Origin: Orychophragmus violaceus
Lineage: Eukaryota > Streptophyta > Magnoliopsida > Brassicales > Brassicaceae
Assembly (NCBI GenBank): GCA_030180135.1
Contig: CM058237.1
Coordinates: 102,039,489-102,103,488, forward strand
Length of the DNA stretch: 64,000 nucleotides
Direction of reading: 5' to 3'
In this document: positions 44,271 through 55,197 of the stretch, one piece after another
Numbering within the stretch: the stretch's first letter is position 1
How the letters are laid out: every line of letters begins with the position of its first letter
The notes under the pieces: generated by a model
Seen by the model: the letters and a program-made list of their open reading frames with translations, nothing else
Told to the model about the DNA's origin: nothing
Database searches by the model: none
Translations under genes and position numbers: made by a program

Positions 44271-45758
44271 CTATTTCCTTCGTTCCTCTTGGACGATCCT
44301 GAAGCGCTCGGCTTCGTTCTTTGGTTGTGTCACCTGGTTAATTTGCTTCGGGTGAGGTTTGTTGCGATCTAGTACCAGTTTCTTCCCGTCTTTTTGGTAA
44401 TCGGCGAAGAGGAGGGCTTGAAGGTTTATGCATTCCTCGGTGCTGTGACCTGCTCGCTGATGATATTCGCAGAATAACTTGCTTTTATCGGCCCCTCGGA
44501 TGAATTTGTTCCATGGCTTGCCTTGATTTTGACCTTGGTATCCTTGGGTGGGTCGATCCTGCTGATGATTTTGGGAGCGGTCGGGATGATTTTGTCGATG
44601 ATCCTGATGGGAGCGTTCCTCGTCTTGCCGGTGGCCTTGCAGCTGATCGCTGACGTAATACGACAATTTCCCTTTTCTCGCGGTTTCTTCTTCCTTGGCC
44701 TTTTTGTAATCCTGATCGTAGTGTTGCCGAGGTTCGTATTGCTCGGTACTCTTCTCGGCTTTGTCCTTTGAAGTCGAACTCTTGGGCCCGAATTTCTTGG
44801 CTAGGGTTTCCTTTTCTTCCTCGAGGTCGACAAAGATCGATGCTCGGTGAAGAGCGTCCTCTAGTGAGCTTGGTCTGTTTTTCTTCAGTTCTTCTCGGAA
44901 GCTCGATTCATACCAGAGGCCGTTTCGGAGTGCGGGCAGACCTTCGCTATCGGTGATCGTGATTTTGGCCAGAATGCTTTTGAAGCGGGTGATGTAAGAT
45001 CGGAGGCTTTCCTTCGGTCCTTGGGAGATAGCCCATAGGTCGGCGTTTGATACTTCCTCCTGAATGTACATCGAGTAATGTTTGAGAAAAGCGTGCGTTA
45101 AGTCGTTGTATCCGTCGATCGATTTCGGTTCTAAACGAGAGAACCAATCCAAGGCCGAGCCGGTCAGATGCTCGACGAACAGTTGGCAGTAGCCTGCATC
45201 ACGTTCTCCAATGCTGAACTTTGTCAGCCCCATGGCGATGCGGAATGCCGTCAGAAACTGTCTTGGATCGGATTTGCCATTGTAGGTCATCATCTTGATT
45301 TTGACCGCAGAGACAGGATGCTCAAACTGGATATCCATGAGGCGACGAGTGAAGGGTGTGTTTTGAGTTTCCTCCAGTACGCGTTCGATCTCAGGGGCCG
45401 AGCTGATTGCTTGATGGACTTTGGACGGCATATTTTTCAACATCAGCTTTAAATCTTCAATTTCGCTGTCTCTGTGTGTGTCAGGCGCTGAGCTGCCTGG
45501 GATATCCGTATTGGGAGGTTGTTCGTCCTCGGTCTGCTGCGATACTGTTCGGTTTCTCGGGTTTGGAGGTGGCGTTTCTTCGAATAACGCTCGGTGGAGG
45601 TGAGTTCGGGGAACGGATCCATGTTGGCTTGCCATCCGTAGATCGTTGATTTGCCCATGGCATATTGCGTGTGATGTGGCAAGCTGGTCGAAACGTGCGT
45701 TACTTACCTGGGAGAGTTCGGTTACTTGAGTCATGAGAGTTTTGAGTAAGACGGACAT
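44271..45758 (-). pseudogene. Gag of element D
   Basis: A 495-codon open frame with the retrotransposon gag domain (LTGSALDWFSRLEPKSIDGY, ADLWAISQGPKESLRSYI) and a knuckle CEYHQRAGHSTEEC followed by INLQALLFAD, as in Tat/Athila Gags. The N-terminal part is short of the usual start and continues with a frame change upstream (45731-45961 region, GVPPNKDYIHIEDV). One or more small indels have therefore broken the N-terminus. Confidence 0.8.
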
Positions 45759-45994
45759 GTCCTGCTTTTTTTATTCTGAGCTTTTGTGACTTGTTGAGGT
45801 CGTTCGATGTTTTGAGGTTGCTGCTCGGCGCCGGCCGGCTGGATGATTGGATCTAAAACCTGAGAAACATGATGGGGTTGTCCTCTGGCTCTCGGAGCTG
45901 CTTCTGAGCTCGTTACGTCCTCGATGTGGATGTAATCCTTGTTCGGTGGTACTCCTGTCATTGCTGAACATGTCCGTTAGTGAAGAAAACTTAC

Positions 45995-46015
45995 TTCCCC
46001 ACAGACGGCGCCAAT
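45995..46015 (-). other. Primer-binding site of element D
   Basis: The minus strand reads TGGCGCCGTCTGTGGGGAAG immediately inside the LTR. It shares the TGGCGCCG core and CTGTGGGG end with Tat element B's site. Confidence 0.7.
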
Positions 46016-46648
46016 TGTGATTACCGGGATGGTCACGAGGCCGAAATGCGCGTCTTGCTTGAGAGTTGACGTGCTCGGTCCGAGGGAGCTAAGTTGTTCC
46101 TAAGAGAGAACCGACTAGATTCAGAGATAAGCAAGAGAGGACTTGTGTTCGGGATGAACAAGAAGGAAATTACGTTCGGGATTCTTTGAAGAGAGTGATG
46201 TGCTCGGTAACGAGCGTGTCTTATATTCAGATTCCCGAGCAGGTCGAAAGACGTGCTCGGTTTACAATTCGGGAAATTGACTCTAGAGAGAGAAAGTAGT
46301 AAGAAGTGCACAGATCCCAAAAAGTTACATTAATGTACAGTGGCGACTCCTATTTATAGTAAAATACGGTCGTACTTTTTACAGGCCGTTGACCGCTTGT
46401 CGAGCTCGTGTGGATTGGGCCGTACTTGGTGACGAGATGGGCTGAGCAGTACGTTCTTTTGGCTGTTAGCGTAGCCGAGCCGAATCGTTCTGCTTGGGTT
46501 GAGCCGAGCCAAGCCTATGGTGATAAGCTTGGTTCGGGCGTGTATGTTCGGGCCTTTGTCGCTTGTTGGGCCGTTCTGTTTTTGTTGGGCCGACCCTTGA
46601 TCAAAGAATAAGTATTGGGCCTTCTAAGTGGATGGGGTGCTAAACCCA
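46016..46648 (-). repeat. 5' LTR of element D
   Basis: TGTGATTACC at the inner border, and an outer border consistent with ..GCTAAACCCA (TG..CA). The outer border is a best guess, as no second LTR exists for comparison. Confidence 0.6.
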
Positions 46649-46908
46649 TATATAACAGAGTGAATCCATTTCAATACCGATAAATAATATTTTAATTAGA
46701 TATCGATATGTGTGGATATATTTTGAATCATGAAATAATATCGATAAATAACACTTCAATTAAATATCGATAGAATTGAATCCATTCATTCTTATGAACC
46801 ATGAGTTGATAATAAACATGATTCAAAAGAGGATTAGATTAAAAATGGTTACTATTAAATTTCCTACCTTCTAACTCTAGTGGTTAGAGACTTGTGCTGA
46901 TAACGTAT

Positions 46909-47073
46909 TGTGAATAGAAGAGAGATTGAAGAATTGATATGTTTATTCCAATAAATGAAAGCTCCTTTATATAAGAATACAAAGACTTGGTGACCAAGTA
47001 AAACCTAGAGTGCAAGTAATTCTAGAGGCTTCTACGAACCTTATAATGGGCATCCATTTTATTATTCATAACA
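46909..47073 (-). repeat. Short copia-type LTR-like remnant
   Basis: TGTGAATAG..TATTCATAACA has TG..CA borders with inverted ends. Next to it on the left, the minus strand reads ATACGTTATCAGCAC, the sequence typically found just inside many plant copia 5' LTRs. The 165-bp size would suit a TRIM or a small copia LTR. Only one LTR and about 50 bases of interior remain. The flanks 46654-46908 and 47074-47331 hold no other supported feature. Confidence 0.5.
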
Positions 47074-47331
47074 TTTATTATTTAGTAGAGTAGCAATTGA
47101 TCTCTTTTTGCAAATGCATGAATGTATGTTGTTTCATGCACTTATCTTCTTTCTCCTACAAAATTAGTAGGAAACATCTGTCATTTGCTATAAAGGTTTA
47201 TGTACATTGTGTATTATTCCTTTGCTTTTATTCTTACAAAAAGTAGGCTTAAGTCAAAGCCCTATTCAAAACTGTTGTTGCAGGTTTCTTGACCATTGAT
47301 TCTGCTTGTTGCTTTGTTCAGGTCAATGGAA

Positions 47332-48824
47332 TCAGCACTGGCAAAGCGCAGTTAAAGTTTCATCCATTAACATGCGGAAGAGTTCATCCTCAATCTGCAA
47401 AGCCACCTCTTCACGCTCCTCCTTCATCCGTTTCTCATTCCAGTCCAGTCTTTCAATTTCTCTAGCACATGCGTTTCTCCTCTGGTCAGATGTTCCGCAT
47501 TCAAGCTCCGATACTCTCTGTCCCTGTAACCATCCTTTTGCCTCACCCACCAATTGGTCCTCAAAGTGCTGATGAGTTTGCATCAGTTCATCTCTGAAAT
47601 AGTCCATTACCAGATGTTCTTCGTGGATCCAAATGGCATGTCTTTCTTTGACTCGGTCCCATAGCTGAGCTGCCTTCTCGTCAACATCATCAGTGTCTTC
47701 ACCTTCAATCTCTCTATGTGTCTCTCGTCCTCCTTCCATGCAAGCCCATTCGTCCAAATTGAAAGGACTAATGTTGGCCAAATTCTCAAACCGTTGAATC
47801 GTTTGCATGAGCTTTTGTTTGGTTCCTGCCAAAATCATTATGTGTTTCTAAACTTAGAGGTCTAAAAAACAACTAAGAAATAGACATGCTTTGATTGAAA
47901 TAATGAAGGAGGGACTCACTTTCCACATTGTCAAGACATTGACTGAAAGAAGAGTCTGATGTCTCAAGAACGGAGACGGGGCTGTTGTGCTCCTGTAAGT
48001 CCTCCTGACCATGATCATTGCATATTAAAACCAAATCATCTCACTCTTATTATGAGACCTATTCCATAAATTGTTAGTCATTTAAGGATTCCTAGATATC
48101 TACCAAAAGACAGACAAAGACAGCTTCTGTTTTGTCTTCATGTGAATTTATAGATTTACCGAACATCTACACGTGCATTTAAAGACAGCATGGCATGGGC
48201 GACCCGACCCGTACGGTTGAAGCAAAGTCAGCCCATAAGATCTCATCTCAAATCAAATATATAACTTTATTTATTTCTTAATGAATTATGCATGTACTAG
48301 TTTAGTGGTTGAGTTTCTATTTCTTAATATAGTATACTTACCTCAGTGTCAGCGTCTGTTACTGCTGTGCAAGAATCCTCGCCGACACATTGTAATTTAT
48401 TTTCACCCCATGATGACGGTAAAAACTCCGATGTAAAATCCGAGTCGCACCAACTGCTACATGATGTCCCGCTGGTGGTGGTTGTCTTGGCTGTGTACTG
48501 ATGAGGTTCGAGATCATGCAGGTCCTTGGAGGAGCTCCACCGTACGATGTCTTTGATTCGAACGATGGTGATGCTTGCTTGGTTTTCTGATTTGTTCTTG
48601 GATGATAAAATCCCTGTTGGGGTGGATTTGATGGCGTTGAAACGGAGGTTCTTAATGGCATTAATCACAGCCTGCAATGTGCTGGATTGCTTCTTCTTTG
48701 GTATCATCATTGGGAACGGGTTTAGAGGAGGAGGCCTTCTAGAAATCGATTTGAACCCGTTTGATGAACAAGAATTGGAATCTTCCAAGAGGCAGTCTTT
48801 GAGCATTCTCGGCCTTGGTTCCAT
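47332..48824 (-). CDS. DUF4378-type plant protein, three exons, intact (349 aa)
   Basis: Exons 48824-48342, 47992-47920 and 47825-47332 join in frame through consensus borders (donors GTAAGT, GTGAGT; acceptors ACAG, GGCAG). The N-terminus MEPRPRMLKDCLLEDSNS is chosen at 48824 because the RPRMLKD..LED..SCSSNGF start is typical of this family; the ORF is open for 36 codons further upstream. Exon 2 supplies the HNSPVSVLE motif and exon 3 continues RTKQKLMQTIQRFENLA, both typical of plant DUF4378-containing proteins. The C-terminal region is acidic and helical and ends ALCQC. The molecular function of this family is largely unknown. It is transcribed in the same direction as the F-box gene, about 500 bases downstream of it. 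Confidence 0.85.
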
Positions 48825-49328
48825 CCTGAAACGCTCTCTTTGGCTAATGTTAATGAGTGTAGAGATGTATTTATGTGTGGCTGGTGAGAGTGTTGTGGAA
48901 AGAGAGAAGCAGCTTCTTGATGGAGATCTCAAGATGATGATGACAGGAATAATAGTATATAGTAATTAACTTAGTTGGTAGGGAATAAGACAAAATATGT
49001 GGGACCTAGGATGTTTCGCTCTACTTATTTACTTTATCGAAACTCAAAAGGTTAAGCAACAGGTTCCTTGTAAATTTTCTGGTTTTTGGTTCTATGCTCA
49101 GCTAAACAGTGAATGTCCATTTCATCTCCTGAACTCAGCCGATGTAAGAAAAGAAAGGAAATACATAAATAAAGAGAAGGATCCAAAGAATGGACAATGT
49201 CGTTTGTATAATAAAGGAGGAATTAGAAAACCGACTCATCAACAGATGGCAAACAAACACCTATCAGATTCTTTAACTAAGAAAATAAACGACTCTCGAT
49301 TCAGAATATCCTCATAGTAATTCAGACA
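48825..49328. other. Intergenic spacer between F-box and DUF4378 genes
   Basis: Holds the 5' leader and promoter of the DUF4378 gene and the 3' flank of the F-box gene. Plus-strand ORFs here (e.g. 48997-49317) are not supported. Confidence 0.5.
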
Positions 49329-50680
49329 CTAAACCTCATCATCCTCTGATTCAGGCCAAACATACTCGACCTCAAGAGGATGCCTGTGCAGGAAATTCAA
49401 GAGCTGTTCAAGGTTTCTCATTGGCCTAAATGGATTTTGCCCCACCTCTGCCTCCTTCTCATCCATTTCTCGTGGATCACTGTAACTCACTACCTTCAAC
49501 CCAAATTTCCCTGAGTCATCCGGATCCACCAACCCAAACGATTTTCCTAGCGATCTTCCCATCACTTTGACATGCGCCACGCTGCAGTAACATTCAACAA
49601 AAAAAAAAAAAATACTCTCAAAGTTGTAAAGCTTTAACCAAGAGGGAGAGAACATGTACCATATGTAGTATAATCCATCCGTTTCTTGTGTCTGAACTCG
49701 ACCTAGAAACTCAACTAGCATATACCCACCAATACAAACAACGGGCTCTGGAAGCTTAAAGTTCTGCAATCGATTTTCCTACTCATAAAAAACAACAACC
49801 AAACATTGGTTATCAACATTTAAAGAACAAGATAAAGACGACAATGATTTATACCACACCTACCTGAGCCATCGGAAACTCTTGTGAAGTGTAAGTCCAA
49901 ACATATTTGTTTTCAACCGGAATCTTTTCTTTTTTATCAAGTGGGTGACCCAACCGGAAACGAACATAATGTGAAGAGTATATGGGAGTACCGCGCTGAA
50001 AATAAGCTAAAGAAAATGGGCAAACCGTTAAGCAACAAAAATGAATTAGAAACTCGAAAAACAATAAAACGCACCTTGGAAAGGCTGAATGCTGAGTTCA
50101 GTTATGACACACAAATCACCCTTCAACTTGTAAAGAAGTGTTTCGGGCACCGAGGTCTTGTGCTGTCCTGCACTCGACCAGTACGAAGGGGCACCACCAA
50201 TTTTATCTCCTTCGTCAAGTGTGTTTAAGATGTTCTCTACTGGGAAATTATCAGTACTAGACGCTATAATGGCATCACCAATACAGCTTTGGATTGGGGA
50301 CGATGTGCATCCTCTAGCCAATAAGGCATAAACCCTGTGCTCTCTTGTTGTATTCACGAGACTGCTTGACCCGGCTTCAGAGGACTCTTCATTGCTTGTT
50401 TCTATTATACGATCCACACTAGTTAGCTGATGGAACAACTTCAAGCACAGGTTCTTGGAGAGACTGTATTTAATAACTGCACGTAAAAACCAATTCTTGG
50501 CACATTAACAATTACTAAAGATTCACAAGGAAAAAAACAATAAAAGATGATTCTGAGCCTCTTACCAAACTCTCGCCAGGAGCGTGAGACAGCGCTGGCA
50601 CGGACAAGATCTGATGGGTCATCTAGACACGAAAGAATTGCTAGTGACATGTCGGTATCAAGATTGTTTACGAAATCCAT
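49329..50680 (-). CDS. F-box protein, five exons, intact (343 aa)
   Basis: Exons 50680-50566, 50476-50075, 50006-49864, 49778-49660 and 49581-49329 join in frame, with total length 1032 nt. The N-terminus MDFVNNLDTDMSLAILSCLD and then DDPSDLVRASAVSRSWREF is an F-box, which links to the SKP1 arm of SCF ubiquitin ligases. The rest (TDNFPVENILNTL, PSYWSS, PETLLYKLKGDLCVITEL, PIYSSHYVRFRLGH, FKLPEPVVCIGGYMLVEFLG, YYICVAHVKVMGRSL) matches a small plant F-box family with a discoidin-like fold, as I recall it. It ends in the acidic EYVWPESEDDEV. Introns are short and GT..AG. The start at 50680 is preferred over 50722 because the family starts MDF. Substrate unknown. Confidence 0.88.
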
Positions 50681-51290
50681 CCTGTTCGAACAAGCACCCC
50701 TACATAAGATTGAGAATTCCAAAAAAACAAAAAAATCAACATTCGAATTTTTACATAAAAAATATTGTTTTGTTTCACATCGTTATACGATCAAATGACC
50801 GCTTGCAATTACATACGCATTGACAGACGACGGATAGTAATTTCGAAAATCGAGCGGTGGGAATCACAAGCAGATATGATTTCAGACTGGGCTAGGGGAA
50901 ACTCAAATTTATAAATCAAAGAAAACTAGAAATTAAGAGAGAGAGAGAGAGAGAGAGACCCGAGGGTTCAATTTCACAGCAATGGACGATGAATATGGCC
51001 TCGGAAACAACGAAAAACAATAGACGGAATGTAGAATACGATCAGAAAAGAAAATCATGGAAGGGAAGGAAATTATTTCTTAATCCATAGTGGGAGAAAT
51101 CATCTGGTATGTCCTTGTATCACTATCAATCTCATATGTCCCACGATTTATTAGAATAATTAAAAAAAAAAAAAAATTCGAAAAATGGGTAAGTTAACAA
51201 TTTTCCAGCTATTTTTAATCTATTTACACTCAAAACCAATCCAACCCATCAATCCTCATCCGATATCTATTTCTCTTGAATCCTCTCTAA
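50681..51290. other. Upstream region of the F-box gene
   Basis: Contains a (GA)n run at about 50939-50960, common in plant leaders. A 14-A run near 51165 could be the relic of a retroposed tail. No gene supported. Confidence 0.45.
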
Positions 51291-52027
51291 TTAATATCGA
51301 AAATAAAAAAAAAACATATTTCACTTCTAGGCAAAACCTAACTCCGACATCTTGAAATTGCTCCGACGACGCAAAGTGACCTAACTCCGACGAAATCATC
51401 AACTTTTCCACCGTTCTTAGTCGATTTTCGAGCACCTCCATCGTCTCTGCATCGTTCACGAGAAACACCGTGAAAAGGTATGCGAGATTGAACCTAAATC
51501 TTTATGCATTCATGCCGAGATGAGAGTTCCCGAGTAAAAAACGATTTTGCTTGGACTAGGTTAAAAAAATGGGATTGAAATCGGGATTAGAGGTTTGTAG
51601 GAGGCTCGATTTCGGCTCGGTTTGTAGTTTCGATTTGATTGTAGTGGAGTGGAGTAGTGGGCGGAGCGGATTGTGTAATAGTCTTCAAATAAGGAGAACC
51701 TCTATGAATCTTATGAATCTCTCACCTCTCGGTTCTCTTTGTTGTCTCTCTCAGTTACTGACGATCCGTGATGGTTACAACAAGGCGAGGGACAAAGAAG
51801 AACAAGAATTTCGGCTCTTCTTCTTCAAAGAATTCGAATAAGAGGAAGCGAGAGAATGGTAATAAAGGAGAGTCCTCAAAGAAGAGGAAGGAGACTACTA
51901 TAGCTCGAGGGAAGAAGATAAAGATTCAATATACAGTTGTGGCTGATGCATCTCCTGAAGCTCATGATTCCGAAAAGACTGTTGATGCATCTCCTGAAAC
52001 TCAATATGAAGATAATGTTGAAGTTCA

Positions 52028-52661
52028 TGTTGGAATTATGTCCAGTAATCTCTGTACTGTCTCTAGAAAGTAAGAGTATGTCAATGATCAGACATAAGTC
52101 ATATAATACTGGGGGTCATGATGGCTTGCTAGAGTCCGCTCATGATCTATAAGTCTTGGACTTATTGCCTTTGTTATATGATCCCATATGGGTCACACGC
52201 CTAAGCTAACGGGAAATCACGAAGGAACGGTTTAGCAGAAGTACGGTAAAAGTGCTAGGCATTTACTGTACTTGGAGAGACTAAAGGGCCTGATTAAATC
52301 CAAGGGATTTAATCAGAACTGAGAATTGGGCCCAAAAGCCCATGAGAACTAGGAGGGATTTTAATGAATAAAATCAGACCTAGCTCTCTAATTTTCTCAA
52401 GCATCTGCGCCTCCCTTAGCCTCTCTCTGCGCCTCCTCTCTGTCTGGTCTAGCTGCCAATTCCCGAGTGTGCGTGTGTGAGCCTTTGGAGGATCCATCTC
52501 TTGGTGGTTCTGCTGATCTCTGACCATTACCTCCTCTTTCCGCTGCACAAAAAGGTAACAGGTGAGATCCTTTATGATTCTGCAAGAGAACCTAGATCTG
52601 GCATGTTTAGGTGAGTTTAATCTGAAGAATTGAATCAGGATTAACACTAAACGATCCTTCA
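52028..52661 (+). repeat. 5' LTR of copia element E
   Basis: 634 bp, essentially identical to 58563-59196. One base later comes the primer site. Confidence 0.95.
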
Positions 52662-52662
52662 G

Positions 52663-52674
52663 TGGTATCAGAGC
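52663..52674 (+). other. Primer-binding site of copia element E
   Basis: TGGTATCAGAGC, complementary to initiator methionine tRNA. Confidence 0.9.
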
Positions 52675-52675
52675 C

Positions 52676-54306
52676 ATTGGTTCTATTAGGATTTCTTGTT
52701 TTGAATCATATAGTTGTTTGAAATTGTTGAATCAAACTAGTAAGTAAGGTTGTGATTAACAAGTCTCAAAAACTAGAAAATAATTAAATGTCACGATGCT
52801 TTTTTGAATTTAACAATTGATTTATTGATTGTTAAATACGTTTTGTAAAACGTTAGTCATTATCATGAAATCGTGATGATGATGTCAAAAACGTGAGAAA
52901 AGAATTAAAGTCTCAAAAACGTTAGTCAAATAAGTTTTGTAACTCGTTATTGATGAATGATGATGATGTCATCGAATAATGATTTGAACAATCATGTTTA
53001 TTGATTTCGCTAAAGGTCTTGTTGTTTGTGATGATTCACGCCGGACGAGCAAATCTAAGAAAATCTTTATCATGAAATCGTGAACCAAAAATAATTGTTA
53101 AGTTGTTGGTGATTTTGAATTATTCAACAAGCTTAAAATTATTGAATTAATTTAAAAAAAAAAAAAAATTAATCGTCACGGTTTAATAAACAGACTTAAT
53201 AAAATTTATTAAGTTCTGGTTAAATCGTGATAAGAAATCCAAAGTCGTAAAATTGGATTTAGTGCCTAAACCAGTGGTTTTCTAATTTGATTTGGTTGGA
53301 CCAAATAAATTGAGAAAATCCGGTTTAGTAAATAACCGGTTGACAATTGTGGTCATCGTAGTAATTAATTTTGGTTAGACCAATTTTAATGAACCAGACC
53401 GGTTATGTCATTTAATTGGACAATTGGGTTATGTCTTGGACATAGACCAATTCTTGGGCCATGGGCCAAGAAGTTAAAACAATTGGGCCAATTATTTGAG
53501 TCTTATTCTTCAGATTTTTTTAAAATTTATTTTATAATTAAAATTTAATTTTAAATTAATCAGTTTTCCAAAATTTTGAAATTAGAAAGTTTCTTAAATT
53601 AGAAGTTTCTAGATTTGCATGTTTTGGATTTTAGGAAATTCTATATTTAGAAAGTTTCCAATTTTAGGAAGTTTCCAATTTTAGAAAGTTTCCAATTTTA
53701 GGAAGTTTCCAATTTTAGAAAGTTTCCAAAATTAGTAGGTTTCCCAAAAAGGAAAGTTTCCCAAAATAGTAATCTTCTATTTTGGGATAAAATTTTAATA
53801 AACCTACAAACCTCAAACAATATCAAGCGTTGGATGTCTTGTCCAGTCTATGTCAGCTGTCGAAGCCCATTCAATTGTACTCATGGCCTTACAGTGTGAG
53901 GGTGTCTACTTTTGCGTGGGTAAGACGGTTTGTGATTCATAAATGTCATTGGGAGTCCCAGACATTAGTGATTACATGACTGTATAGTCTGGTTTTCTTG
54001 ACTAGGCCATCGGGAGTCCCGGGCCTTGAGACATCAGAGTGGATTGGGCCTCGGGCCCAGATTCACAACCAAGAGTTATATCACGGATATAATTAGCCGA
54101 GATAGGGCTTACCGATATAAGCTAAGGTTGGGTGACGGCCAGTGGCCCACTTTGATCTTAGTTATATGTGGATCTTGGAATCATTATATTCTATTGAGGG
54201 TAACAGATGTTATTGAATATAATGCGAGATTAATCATATTAAGTATAATGCGAGATTAATCATATTGAACATATTAACTAAAATCCTTTTATCTTAATTT
54301 TCAGTT
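52676..54306 (+). other. Leader of copia element E with a 17-bp minisatellite
   Basis: A long AT-rich untranslated region. At about 53649-53733 five units of GA(A/G)AGTTTCCAATTTTA-type sequence are arrayed, with weaker units on both sides (53580-53770). No ORF is supported before gag. Confidence 0.6.
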
Positions 54307-55197
54307 ATGACTAGCACAAACAATCAAAACACTTTCTCGATCCGGTCTGTCCTTGAGATGGACAAGCTGAACGGATCAAATTTCTTGACTTGGTCGCGGA
54401 ACCTGAGGCTAGTCCTCAGACAGGAGAGAAAGGACTATGTCCTTGAGAGAGCTCTCCCCGTGAGGATCGGGTCCAATGCTTCTCATGCAGTATATAATGC
54501 TTGGAATAAGCATTATAATGATACGGTAGATGAGCATGGTCTGATATTGGCTACCATGGACTCAGACTTGCGGGAGCAATATGAGAACATGGAGTCGCCA
54601 ATAGAGATGATCAGCAGCCTGAAATTGAAATTTCAGGAGCAGATAAGAGTGGAGAGATACCGGTTGGTTAAGTCTCTCACTAGCTGCAAGCTACCAAATG
54701 ATCATCCAGTGAGTCCTCATGTCAGTAAAATGATGGGTTACATTGATAACCTGAGGAAACTGGATTATCCAGTTAGCCAAGAATTGGCAACTGAGATCAT
54801 TCTGCAGTCACTGCCGTCAAGCTATGATAAGTTCAGAAGGAACTATATTAAGAAAGGCTTAACGAAGACGCTGACTGAACTGCATGATATGCTCAAGACA
54901 GTTGAGCCAAACGTGAAGAGTACCCTGTACAATCTCATGAATGAGAAGGGTAGGTTTACTAAACCTAATGCTGACAAGGGTGAAGACAAAGTTGTCCAGA
55001 TTTTGAATCATGGCAAGCGTGTGTCTTCTGAGCCCGAGTCAGATACCTCTTACGTTGGTAAGTGCTGCTACTGTAAAGAGACTGGGCATTGGAAGAGAAA
55101 TTGCATTAAATTCATGGAAGATGATGAGGAGTTGAAGTTGATGTATGAGACTACTTCCTCAGGTATTCATGTTATTACTTCAAGTTCTACCTTATAG
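54307..55197 (+). CDS. Gag of copia element E
   Basis: 296 codons, uninterrupted. MTSTNNQNTFSIRSVLEMDK and FLTWSRNLRLVLRQERKDYV are the N-terminal part of plant copia Gag (UBN2/gag_pre domain). A CCHC knuckle CCYCKETGHWKRNC lies near residues 253-266. It stops with TAG just before VLDTGCGTDIC, the aspartic protease start, which in intact copias continues as one polyprotein. The open Gag frame beside a ruined Pol suggests selection or recent origin from a Gag-coding, non-autonomous lineage. Confidence 0.85.
   Translation: MTSTNNQNTFSIRSVLEMDKLNGSNFLTWSRNLRLVLRQERKDYVLERALPVRIGSNASHAVYNAWNKHYNDTVDEHGLILATMDSDLREQYENMESPIEMISSLKLKFQEQIRVERYRLVKSLTSCKLPNDHPVSPHVSKMMGYIDNLRKLDYPVSQELATEIILQSLPSSYDKFRRNYIKKGLTKTLTELHDMLKTVEPNVKSTLYNLMNEKGRFTKPNADKGEDKVVQILNHGKRVSSEPESDTSYVGKCCYCKETGHWKRNCIKFMEDDEELKLMYETTSSGIHVITSSSTL

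Larger units (their letters stand above)
43520..46648 (-). mobile_element. Truncated Tat-like Ty3/gypsy element D (5' LTR, gag, protease only)
   Basis: Reads leftward from an LTR at 46016-46648, with primer site, gag and protease. It then breaks off within the region before RT at about 43500-43620, where MPK4-like intron sequence begins. There is no 3' LTR or polypurine tract at the broken end. Right flank 46649-46653 (TATAT) would be the TSD, but no left copy can be assigned. The exact breakpoint is uncertain. Confidence 0.8.

Noticed and set aside
44523..44771. Plus-strand ORF resembling a small membrane protein
   Set aside because: Antisense shadow of the Gag of element D.
48526..48969. 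147-codon plus-strand ORF
   Set aside because: Shadow of the DUF4378-type gene on the opposite strand; the minus strand has the spliced, family-typical frame.
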